From the NCBI GenBank assembly GCA_905212215.1, contig CAJMDR010000167.1:1-5397 (forward strand): 5,397 nucleotides of DNA. Direction: 5' to 3'. The DNA is from an uncultured Porphyromonadaceae bacterium. Lineage in GTDB: Bacteria > Bacteroidota > Bacteroidia > Bacteroidales > Muribaculaceae. The translations under genes were made by a program, and so were the position numbers. Below the pieces are notes generated by a model, which saw nothing but the letters and a program-made list of their open reading frames with translations, was not told the origin of the DNA and made no database searches. Of this stretch, positions 1 through 5,397 are shown piece after piece; positions within the stretch are counted from its first letter, which is position 1; every line of letters begins with the position of its first letter.

Positions 1-255
1 GACCGCCTCTACCTGAAGCAGGGTGATCATGTCGGGCACGCCGGGCATTACCTGCTCTCTGGTAAGTACCTTGGCGGAGTCTGTCATGACCTCCTCCACG
101 GTCTTTCCTTCGCGGGCACCTTCCAGCGCCGCACTGGTGATGTAAGCCACTGCCTCGGGATAGTTGAGCTTAAGGCCTTTGTTAAGACGCCGCTCAGCTA
201 TCATGCCTGCCGTCAGCAACATGAGCTTGTCGAATTCTTTTGGTGTAAAATGCAT
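1..255 (-). CDS. ureA: Urease subunit gamma, N-terminal 85 residues (runs off left edge)
   Basis: UreA is the small gamma chain of urease, the nickel enzyme that hydrolyses urea to ammonia and carbamate in the cytoplasm; it assembles with UreB and UreC. Translating the minus strand from the ATG at 255 gives 85 uninterrupted codons beginning [13 protein letters not shown]. Family hallmarks follow in order: [20 protein letters not shown] (about 20-39), a [12 protein letters not shown] stretch (about 46-57), then [15 protein letters not shown] (about 63-77) and QVEAV at the window edge. Family members are about 100 residues, so roughly 15 C-terminal residues are missing only because the window ends. 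Other urease genes, if present, should lie to the left. The start is supported by homology of the first residues. No Shine-Dalgarno sequence or clear TAnnTTTG promoter is visible in bases 256-392. It is separated from the glycosyltransferase gene by 280 bp, so probably transcribed independently. Confidence 0.95.
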   Translation of the reverse strand, partial: MHFTPKEFDKLMLLTAGMIAERRLNKGLKLNYPEAVAYITSAALEGAREGKTVEEVMTDSAKVLTREQVMPGVPDMITLLQVEAV

Positions 256-392
256 ATTGCGGGTTGTTTAAGGTGAGTAAACGAGGGTCGGGACTACCGA
301 TTGAAGTTGTCTCCTAATCCTATGTTTCAACAATCCGCACCGCTAAAAAGTTCACCCGCCGGCAACAACAATTGCCTGCCACCAATTGAACT

Positions 393-446
393 GTGAGTTC
401 TGTGAGTGCTATGAGAACTGGGAGTACTATGAGTACTATGAGTGGC
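393..446. repeat. Six-copy 9-bp tandem repeat, intergenic
   Basis: Six consecutive 9-bp units occupy this stretch: GTGAGTTCT, GTGAGTGCT, ATGAGAACT, GGGAGTACT, ATGAGTACT and ATGAGTGGC. The consensus is close to RTGAGTACT, and the fourth and fifth copies differ only at their first two bases. Weaker copies can be traced on both sides (about 384-392 and, with a one-base slip, 448-471). The array lies between the end of the glycosyltransferase gene and the start of ureA. No plausible gene covers it on either strand. Its role is unknown; it could be a replication-slippage microsatellite, a dispersed genomic repeat or part of a transcript leader. Confidence 0.85.
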
Positions 447-473
447 AGTTAGTTCCGAAGTCCTGAGTTGGCG

Positions 474-492
474 GCCTCCGCTCAGCGGAGGC
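474..492. terminator. Perfect hairpin, possible transcription end of the leftward gene cluster
   Basis: GCCTCCGC (474-481) and GCGGAGGC (485-492) are perfect inverted repeats around a 3-base loop, giving an 8-bp, very GC-rich stem. It lies 44 bp beyond the stop codon of the glycosyltransferase gene, where a terminator for that leftward transcript would be expected. No T-run follows on either strand, so it is not a classical intrinsic terminator. It could instead be a 3'-end stabilising hairpin or a dispersed palindromic repeat. Confidence 0.4.
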
Positions 493-535
493 TACGGTCA
501 TCAAGCGCTCCCTTAAACCCCTTGAAGGCCTTAGG

Positions 536-1843
536 TTAGCGGCGCCAGGTGAAGTTCTGGTTGGCTCGGCGCATATAGCGCACGCGGAAGGTGAAGTCGG
601 CTATGGGGCGGATAAGGTAGAACAAGGGTACGCTCCACCATAACCGCACGGTGTGGAAAGTGGCGGCAAGGCGACGATAAAGGCTGATCTGCATTCCCCA
701 CATCGTCAACAACAGCACTAACGCGATTATCGGTGCCAAGAGGTTGGCAGGGAGGCATAATGCCATCACAGCGGCAAGAGAGCCTGTGGCGAGCCATTCG
801 GCAATGTTTATGCATGCCTGAGTGAGCCTCGGTGCCGCGCTGAGATAGCGCCCGGCAAAGGAATAGCGTTCTTTGAAGTTGATCCACTGCCTGCGCGAGG
901 CATCGCCCCAGTCTACACGGATAGTGGCTTGCGGTGCTAACATGAAACGGGAATTTGAAGCGGTGGCTACCTGGCTGACAAAGATATCATCGTCGCCGGC
1001 ATGGAGGAAATAATTGTTCCCGTATCCTGAGTTGCGGAAGAACATGGAGCGGCGGAAAGCGAGGTTTGCGCCGTCGCCACGGTATGGTTTTCCATCAATG
1101 GCATAGAGCATCCACCTGGATGTGGTGAGCAAGGTGTCGAAGCCACGATACCAGCGTTTCAGCCCTGTAAGACGAGAGAGGTCCATAAAAGCGGCGCCGA
1201 GCACTATCTCCACCTCCTGGTCTGTGAACTGCGAGGCCATGAGGCTCAGCCATCGACGCGACGGTATCTCTATGTTGGTATAAGTAGTCAGTACTATGTC
1301 GCCGGTGGCCTTTTTTATACCGATGGTGTTTGCGAGTTTGCGACGACTCAGGTTCAACGCCTCGGGAGGCACAAACGAGAACCCGGCGAAGGGATAAGTT
1401 TCGCCATAGGTCTCGGCGAGGTTAGCGGCCTCTCGCGCAGGGCCGTCAAACACCACTACCACCTCCACAGAAGGATAATCCTGTTCACTGACAGCACGGA
1501 GAAACTCCCCTACTTCCTCCACCTCACCCCTGGTATAGGCTATGATGCTTATCTTAGGAACCTCCTTAACTTCCTTCTCTTCGACAACGGATTCCTCCTC
1601 AACGGCCTCCTCACTGACGGATTCCTCCGCTATCGTTTCCTCTACGGAGACTTCTTCTGCCGAGTTTTCAACGTACTCCGGTTCTATGGCAGGTTCATCG
1701 TCCATTGCCTGCATACGGATCATGCGTATGAGCTGCGGGAAACGGCCGGAACCGAGAATAATGGCAACCACCGCCGCCACGAGACCGAGGCCGAGGAGAA
1801 TCCATACAAGAGGTGAAATCGCTGAAATATTGAACATATCCAT
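536..1843 (-). CDS. Membrane-anchored GT2-like glycosyltransferase with acidic linker
   Basis: This 435-residue protein looks like a GT-A fold, family 2-type glycosyltransferase at the inner membrane; donor and acceptor cannot be told. Visible parts: a membrane helix at about 11-30 followed by basic residues (cytoplasmic side); a Glu/Val/Ser-rich linker at about 48-95; a GT-A domain at about 97-330; and two or three hydrophobic helices at about 345-365, 367-388 and 401-416. The domain opens with KISIIAYTRG. Asp133 in VVVVFDGP fits the nucleotide-binding Asp. Gly283-Asp284-Asp285-Asp286 fits the acceptor-site acidic motif, and RRQWINFKERY (317-327) resembles the Q/RxxRW region. The usual DxD metal site should fall at 188-190 but reads Tyr-Thr-Asn. 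The gene is last in a three-gene cluster, 34 bp after pldA. Two ATGs (residues 1 and 3) are possible starts; I keep the first. Two exact 12-bp direct repeats (1587-1598, 1617-1628) in the linker DNA suggest growth by slippage. General class is fairly sure, role unknown. Confidence 0.8.
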   Translation of the reverse strand: MDMFNISAISPLVWILLGLGLVAAVVAIILGSGRFPQLIRMIRMQAMDDEPAIEPEYVENSAEEVSVEETIAEESVSEEAVEEESVVEEKEVKEVPKISIIAYTRGEVEEVGEFLRAVSEQDYPSVEVVVVFDGPAREAANLAETYGETYPFAGFSFVPPEALNLSRRKLANTIGIKKATGDIVLTTYTNIEIPSRRWLSLMASQFTDQEVEIVLGAAFMDLSRLTGLKRWYRGFDTLLTTSRWMLYAIDGKPYRGDGANLAFRRSMFFRNSGYGNNYFLHAGDDDIFVSQVATASNSRFMLAPQATIRVDWGDASRRQWINFKERYSFAGRYLSAAPRLTQACINIAEWLATGSLAAVMALCLPANLLAPIIALVLLLTMWGMQISLYRRLAATFHTVRLWWSVPLFYLIRPIADFTFRVRYMRRANQNFTWRR

Positions 1844-1877
1844 AATTGGAAAATCTTGTTTAAGGAGGTAAGCGGGT

Positions 1878-2732
1878 CTAAAAATCGGAGAAGAACTTGG
1901 GACGTATCACAAGTCCTACACGGAACATAGAGCGGAACTTGTTGTAGTCGAGTTGATTCTCGCCGTATCCGTTGTAATACTGGATGAAGAAATACTGGTT
2001 TGCCTTGGTCCACATGCGCCATCCGAACTCAAACTGAACATTATAGTTGAAGTTCCATCCGGCACGTTTGGTGAGGGTAAGGTCCCAGAAAAAACGTCTG
2101 TTGGGCGTCGTCACCTGGATTCCATGCTGCCATATACCGGCATACTTCAGTATGTCGCGGTTGTTCTCGCCATCGATGATAGGAATCCACACCTTGCCGT
2201 ATATCATCAGCCATTTGTCTATGATGATGTTGGCACCGAGTGTTATGCGGTTCCATGAGCGCGACTGTATGGAGTCGCGGCCGTTGCTTTCATGCTCAAT
2301 GAGCAGAGTCGCCTTTCCAATGAAACGGTTCTTGCTGAAAAGGGGCTTGGTTATGCCTATGCCGGGGTTGAAGATAAAGTCACGCATAGGCATGGAGCGC
2401 TGAAACACATCCCAGAATACTTTCTGCGTATACATCAGAAAGAGGTATGTGTGCCAGGGGAGCACCGACTTGGTGAGCCTTTGCTGTATGCTTATCTGGA
2501 ACTTGACATCGCTGTTATAGCGGTTGGGCTTATGGTTGGTGGAAGTACCCACAAGGAAATAATTATCCTTGTAGAGGGAGAAATAAGGCCTGTTGTCAAA
2601 ATCCTTTCGCAGCGAGTCGGTGAGGTTTATATCATCGTTTTTTTCCGAGATAATCTGTGCGCGAAGAGGCAACGCGGTGAAGAACACCGCGACTAATGCC
2701 GAAACAAACAGAATTATTGACCTTCGTGTCAT
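1878..2732 (-). CDS. pldA: Outer-membrane phospholipase A (OMPLA)
   Basis: OMPLA is an outer-membrane beta-barrel that removes acyl chains from phospholipids, known in Escherichia coli to act as a calcium-dependent dimer on phospholipids misplaced in the outer leaflet. The 284-residue product has a signal peptide (1-25, basic start, hydrophobic core, likely cut LRA/Q). The signature EHESNGRDSIQSRSWNR (146-162) contains His147, Ser149 and Asn161 with exactly the spacing of the E. coli triad His142-Ser144-Asn156. Arg152 and Ser157 match the calcium-site residues Arg147 and Ser152. A YYNGYGENQLDYN stretch near 252-264 matches another conserved block. Alternating strand patterns and a C-terminal Phe fit a BAM-inserted barrel. 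I start at the ATG at 2732; the frame is open one codon further (TTG at 2735), which is less likely. It lies 48 bp after the lipoprotein gene and 34 bp before the glycosyltransferase, and a promoter-like box sits just upstream. The family call is firm; physiological role here is inferred. Confidence 0.95.
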   Translation of the reverse strand: MTRRSIILFVSALVAVFFTALPLRAQIISEKNDDINLTDSLRKDFDNRPYFSLYKDNYFLVGTSTNHKPNRYNSDVKFQISIQQRLTKSVLPWHTYLFLMYTQKVFWDVFQRSMPMRDFIFNPGIGITKPLFSKNRFIGKATLLIEHESNGRDSIQSRSWNRITLGANIIIDKWLMIYGKVWIPIIDGENNRDILKYAGIWQHGIQVTTPNRRFFWDLTLTKRAGWNFNYNVQFEFGWRMWTKANQYFFIQYYNGYGENQLDYNKFRSMFRVGLVIRPKFFSDF

Positions 2733-2752
2733 CAACGCTTGGAATTAGAACG

Positions 2753-2760
2753 CAAAGTTA
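2753..2760 (-). promoter_or_regulatory. Candidate Bacteroidota -7 box before pldA
   Basis: Reading leftward, TAACTTTG followed by C matches the known Bacteroidota -7 consensus TAnnTTTG. It lies 20 bp before the pldA ATG, which would give a leader of roughly 10-15 bases. A T-run (2773-2779) lies upstream in place of a clear TTTG -33 box. GGAATT (2741-2746) and AATTCC (2764-2769) form an inverted repeat flanking the box. This suggests pldA and the glycosyltransferase can be transcribed apart from the lipoprotein gene. Confidence 0.5.
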
Positions 2761-2780
2761 CAAAATTCCGGTAAAAAAAC

Positions 2781-4799
2781 TTATCTGAATTGTCCGTTAC
2801 CATTCCTGTTGCGGTTGCGATTCCTCCGCTGATTGGGATCGAAGGGATTGGCCGAGGGGTCGAAAATCTCATCTTCTTCCTCTTCGGTCTGCTCCTCGTT
2901 GTTATTCGAACCACGCGGAGTCTTCGGCCTATTCTTCTTCACTGCCAGAGGCTTCTGCATATCCACCGCCACAGCGTTGACATCCCAGTTTATGTTCTGG
3001 TCCCAGTTCTTACGGAGAGTGATTTTCTTAGGATAATATGCCACTGCCTCCGGCTGTATGCGCTTGTCGTAGTCGCCGGTATCGTAGAGTCCGTTGCCGT
3101 TGAGGTCAAAGACAACTCGGGCATAGTAAGTGGCGGGGAGGAGATAGCGGAAGGTTACGGAGCCACCTTTTACCGGTTCCGTGCGTACAATCCTGTCGCT
3201 GCCGTCAAGCAGTTCCACAAAAGCCGGCGAGCCGCCGAGCCCGGAAAGAGTAAACGTAAGAGCACTATATTCGTCGGCTGCCCGTACCTTGAATTCAAAT
3301 TCCTGGTGCTTGTTGCTGTGGCCGAAAATATCCTCAGCCGCCAAGGAATCGAGCGTCAGCCGGTATTGCGTACCGAAGTCCCATGGCCCTTTAAGATGAT
3401 AGATTCTCGGATTGAGCGAGTCGCCCGGCACAAGGCTCATAGGGCGGGATGAAGGCACCCACAAGGTATCTATCTTCTGTTCCACTTTCACCAGTTCAGG
3501 GTTCAGTCTGCGCAATGGAGCACCGAAGGTGACTTCGAAAGGTTGCGGAAATTCCTGCGACTGCCCGCTACCCTTTACCTCCAACAACGGCACGACGGGT
3601 TCGTGCCCTTTCTTGAGCGCTTTGGGCTTGGGGCGTTTGAAAGTGATGAGAAGCGAATCGTTGACAAATTGTATGGAGTCTCTTGTTATGTTGCGCATGT
3701 ACTCCACATCGAGGCGGATTGTGTCTGACGCCAACATCGCAGGGTCTTTGAGCCAAAGGGTGACGGAGTCATTCCCCTCGCGAATCTCGGGAATCGCCCA
3801 GTCACTCAGCTTGCGACCGGGATTGTCGAGCAGCCGGATGGGTGGCAGCGAATCCTGCCGTGCGTTCCACACCAACACAAGCCGGGTAGAGTCGGGACGT
3901 TGGTAGCTCTTAAGATATTGCGGCCGATAGCCGAGGGAGAAGCTGCTTAGGAGTATGTCGTTGGGCAGATAGATTGCCGACGGTTTCTCTATTACAGTAT
4001 CCGGCTGGAGAGTCAACACATTATATATAGTATCGGGAACAGTAGTGGGCTGCGCCGTAGGAATAATCCACTCGTCGTGGAAAGCCAGAAGTTCTTCGGG
4101 GTTATCCCATCGCATGTCGCCGTTCAGGTCTTTGAGTGCGAAAAGGCGGTATTTCCCGGGAGCGAGGCCACGCAGCACGAAACGGCCTCTGTCGTCGGTA
4201 CGTGCCACTCTGTCGAGGCGCATACGGCTGAAAGCGGTGTCTGCGGCAGAGGTATGCACACCTACTATCATGCCTTGCTGAGGCTCAAGGGTGTGCGAGT
4301 CGAGCACCATGCCTGAAATGCGGAGAGTGTCTATCTCGGGACCTGTGGAGAAGGTGTAGCTGAAACCTTGCAGCGCGTTGCCTTCGTTGTTGTCCTGAAT
4401 GGCATCGCCGAAGTCTATGGTGTAGGTGGTGTTGGGCCTCAGCGAGTCGAGGAACTGCACGTTCACCCTTCTGCCCACGCCGGAAACACGAGGCTGCTGG
4501 TCGGAAGTAGGCGACACCACGACGTTGGTGAAAGCATCCTTCAGGGTGATGAATTCATCGAAGTCTATTGCGATCTGATTGTCCGACACATTGGTGGAAC
4601 CGGGAGCGGGAAACGCCTTCACCATCTTCGGTGGCGTCTCGTCGCGCGGTCCGCCCTGAGGAGTCGAGATGGAAGCGCACCCTGCCAGCAATATGGCGAC
4701 GGCGCACAACAGGACGCAGAGAAACCCCTGCGTCACCGATGCCTTGCGTGCCATGCCACGGCTGCGGAATGCCTTCGCAATGTTCCAGTATCCGGTCAT
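2781..4799 (-). CDS. Large Ig-like domain lipoprotein
   Basis: A 672-residue predicted lipoprotein of a Bacteroidota-wide type with no established function. With the chosen start, a basic leader and hydrophobic core end in the lipobox LLAG/Cys41. Next comes PQGGPRDETPPK (47-58), which opens a bacterial Ig-like (SbsA_Ig-type) domain at about 50-153 with FDEFITLKDAF and NTTYTIDFGDAIQDNNEGN. A carboxypeptidase-regulatory-like beta domain follows at about 158-235 (RTDDRGRFVLRGLAPGKYRL), then a long beta-rich middle and a C-terminal beta unit at about 512-608. Two EF-hand-like loops are visible (224-235 and 565-576). The tail is acidic (635-645), then Asn/Arg-rich. Three in-frame ATGs exist: 4829, 4799 and 4754. 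I choose 4799 because codons upstream of it are A/T-ended while those after it are mostly G/C-ended, and an A/T-rich stretch precedes it. The 4754 start would give a more standard 26-residue signal. First gene of the leftward cluster; surface or periplasmic anchoring is not decided. Confidence 0.85.
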   Translation of the reverse strand: MTGYWNIAKAFRSRGMARKASVTQGFLCVLLCAVAILLAGCASISTPQGGPRDETPPKMVKAFPAPGSTNVSDNQIAIDFDEFITLKDAFTNVVVSPTSDQQPRVSGVGRRVNVQFLDSLRPNTTYTIDFGDAIQDNNEGNALQGFSYTFSTGPEIDTLRISGMVLDSHTLEPQQGMIVGVHTSAADTAFSRMRLDRVARTDDRGRFVLRGLAPGKYRLFALKDLNGDMRWDNPEELLAFHDEWIIPTAQPTTVPDTIYNVLTLQPDTVIEKPSAIYLPNDILLSSFSLGYRPQYLKSYQRPDSTRLVLVWNARQDSLPPIRLLDNPGRKLSDWAIPEIREGNDSVTLWLKDPAMLASDTIRLDVEYMRNITRDSIQFVNDSLLITFKRPKPKALKKGHEPVVPLLEVKGSGQSQEFPQPFEVTFGAPLRRLNPELVKVEQKIDTLWVPSSRPMSLVPGDSLNPRIYHLKGPWDFGTQYRLTLDSLAAEDIFGHSNKHQEFEFKVRAADEYSALTFTLSGLGGSPAFVELLDGSDRIVRTEPVKGGSVTFRYLLPATYYARVVFDLNGNGLYDTGDYDKRIQPEAVAYYPKKITLRKNWDQNINWDVNAVAVDMQKPLAVKKNRPKTPRGSNNNEEQTEEEEDEIFDPSANPFDPNQRRNRNRNRNGNGQFR

Positions 4800-4849
4800 C
4801 TGTAATAATCCAATACCTCTGCAGTTCATATATACAGTAAACTTGTGCG

Positions 4850-4885
4850 GGCGCCTTCAGGGAGAAGGGAGAGGGTCCTGACGCC
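4850..4885 (-). other. Stem-loop in predicted leader of the lipoprotein transcript
   Basis: On the plus strand, GGCG (4850-4853) and TCAGG (4857-4861) pair with CCTGA (4877-4881) and CGCC (4882-4885). This makes a 9-bp stem with a 3-base bulge and a 15-base loop that is pyrimidine-rich in the leftward RNA. It would sit close to the 5' end of that transcript if the box at 4897-4904 is used. It could stabilise the mRNA end; chance is not excluded. Confidence 0.3.
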
Positions 4886-4896
4886 GAATTCGAGGC

Positions 4897-4904
4897 CAAA
4901 AATA
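4897..4904 (-). promoter_or_regulatory. Candidate -7 box for the leftward lipoprotein-pldA-glycosyltransferase cluster
   Basis: Reading leftward, TATTTTTG matches the Bacteroidota TAnnTTTG -7 consensus. Transcription would begin near 4890, giving a leader of about 90 bases to the ATG at 4799. The upstream TTTG (4917-4920) is too close for a standard -33 box (12-bp spacer), and GTTG (4921-4924) is only a weak alternative. Confidence 0.4.
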
Positions 4905-4978
4905 CTAAAATTTCTCCAAACAACCCTTCATTCGGCACTTTTTTAACTCTACAGGGCGTCTACCTCAAAAAAAAGAGC

Positions 4979-4986
4979 TATATTTG
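4979..4986 (+). promoter_or_regulatory. Candidate -7 box for secDF
   Basis: TATATTTG followed by C fits the Bacteroidota TAnnTTTG -7 consensus and points toward secDF. Transcription would begin near 4993, leaving a leader of about 80 bases before the secDF ATG. No TTTG is present at the expected -33 distance, so the call rests on the -7 box and its position alone. Confidence 0.5.
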
Positions 4987-5002
4987 CAGGCTCAAACATT
5001 CG

Positions 5003-5028
5003 GGCGCCGATGCAGACGTGTCGGTGCC
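5003..5028 (+). other. Hairpin in the secDF leader
   Basis: GGCGCCGA (5003-5010) pairs with TCGGTGCC (5021-5028), with one G-T wobble. The stem can extend inward by three more pairs, two of them wobble, to an AGAC tetraloop at 5014-5017. The hairpin lies between the candidate secDF promoter and the A-rich stretch before the start codon. It is not followed by a T-run long enough for a terminator. It may be an RNA stability or control element. Confidence 0.4.
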
Positions 5029-5074
5029 TTATAAAAGTTTATAACAAAAACTACAATAAAACTAACCAACAACA

Positions 5075-5397
5075 ATGCAGAACAAAGGGTTTATTAGCAC
5101 CATCGCGGTACTCTTGATTCTGATTTGCGGTTTTTATATTTCCTTTTCTTTTGTAACCTCTCACTATGAGAAGAAAGCTGAGGAATTTGCCGCGGCCAGA
5201 GCCAAAACCAATGATGTTACCAACGACGAGTACAAAAAGTTCCTGAAGCTCTACAACGACTCCATCGACCGGGAGAAGGTCTATTTCATCTGGACCTACA
5301 ACCAGGTACGCCAGATGGAGATCGGCATGGGTCTTGACCTGAAGGGCGGCATGAACGTAGTGCTCCAAATTTCCGTGCCCGACATCCTACGTCAGTA
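5075..5397 (+). CDS. secDF: Protein translocase subunit SecDF, N-terminal 107 residues (runs off right edge)
   Basis: SecD and SecF, often one fused chain of about 1000 residues in Bacteroidota, help the SecYEG channel by pulling substrates into the periplasm with the proton gradient. The visible 107 codons start MQNKGFISTIAVLLILICGF, a membrane helix at about 6-28. A charged periplasmic segment follows, then the strongly conserved SecD motif GMGLDLKGGMNVVL (84-97). The gene is open to the window edge, so fusion to SecF is inferred from the phylum and from the resemblance of the N-terminus to fused proteins. The A-rich stretch before the ATG (about 5041-5074) replaces a Shine-Dalgarno sequence, as is usual in this phylum. 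It is divergent from the lipoprotein gene and carries its own candidate promoter and leader hairpin. Confidence 0.93.
   Translation, partial: MQNKGFISTIAVLLILICGFYISFSFVTSHYEKKAEEFAAARAKTNDVTNDEYKKFLKLYNDSIDREKVYFIWTYNQVRQMEIGMGLDLKGGMNVVLQISVPDILRQ

Noticed and set aside
266..282. GTTTA/TAAAC inverted repeat just upstream of the ureA start
   Set aside because: Only five base pairs with a 7-base loop; expected by chance in AT-rich leader DNA.
361..388. Two CAATTG sites and a 5-bp GGCAA/TTGCC stem upstream of ureA, considered as an operator
   Set aside because: Stem and sites are too short to stand out and match no regulator site I can name.
1862..1869. Perfect Shine-Dalgarno-like AAGGAGGT on the plus strand; its complement resembles the 16S rRNA 3' tail in the leftward mRNA
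   Set aside because: No plus-strand start codon with a credible gene follows, and Bacteroidota rarely use Shine-Dalgarno pairing. Eight bases in a short gap is compatible with chance.
1542..1871. Plus-strand open frame rich in Ser and Thr
   Set aside because: It is the reverse-strand image of the Glu/Val-rich linker of the glycosyltransferase, whose codons read as Ser/Thr on the other strand. No homology or promoter supports it.
2790..3452. 220-codon plus-strand open frame
   Set aside because: It lies wholly inside the lipoprotein gene on the opposite strand, has no recognisable domain, and is explained by GC-biased codons there.
4800..4829. Ten extra N-terminal codons of the lipoprotein from the ATG at 4829
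   Set aside because: These codons are A/T-ended, unlike the rest of the gene, and add nothing to the lipoprotein signal. Kept only as an alternative start.
5051..5368. Minus-strand open frame of 105 codons opposite secDF
   Set aside because: The plus strand carries an unmistakable SecD N-terminus, so this is an antisense shadow.

Overview
The window looks like chromosome from a gut-type member of the Bacteroidales (phylum Bacteroidota). I infer this from four things: the fused-type SecD N-terminus typical of that phylum, a Bacteroidota-style Ig-like lipoprotein, the absence of Shine-Dalgarno sequences before the starts, and promoter boxes of the TAnnTTTG type. Urease next to such genes fits Muribaculaceae-like lineages, but that family placement is a guess. 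No rRNA, tRNA, CRISPR, insertion sequence or phage gene was seen.

Layout from left to right: (1) The 5' part of ureA, the urease gamma subunit, runs leftward off the edge at bases 1-255. (2) A 280-bp gap (256-535) holds a six-copy, 9-bp tandem repeat and a perfect 8-bp hairpin that may end the next transcript. (3) Three leftward genes lie close together at 536-4799, with 34- and 48-bp gaps. In transcription order they are a large Ig-like lipoprotein, an outer-membrane phospholipase A (OMPLA/PldA) with its full catalytic triad, and a membrane-anchored GT2-type glycosyltransferase with a degenerate DxD site and an acidic linker. (4) A divergent control region of about 275 bp (4800-5074) carries a candidate promoter on each strand and a hairpin in each predicted leader. 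(5) The start of secDF, the accessory Sec translocase subunit, runs rightward off the edge from 5075.

The three leftward genes read as an envelope cluster: a surface or periplasmic lipoprotein, a phospholipid-degrading outer-membrane barrel and an inner-membrane glycosyltransferase, divergent from the secretion gene secDF. A common pathway is inference from spacing and location only. The pldA gene also appears to have its own promoter in the gap before it. Nothing here is clearly a new system. The points most worth a second look are the glycosyltransferase active site, the lipoprotein-OMPLA-glycosyltransferase linkage, the secDF leader and the 9-bp repeats.
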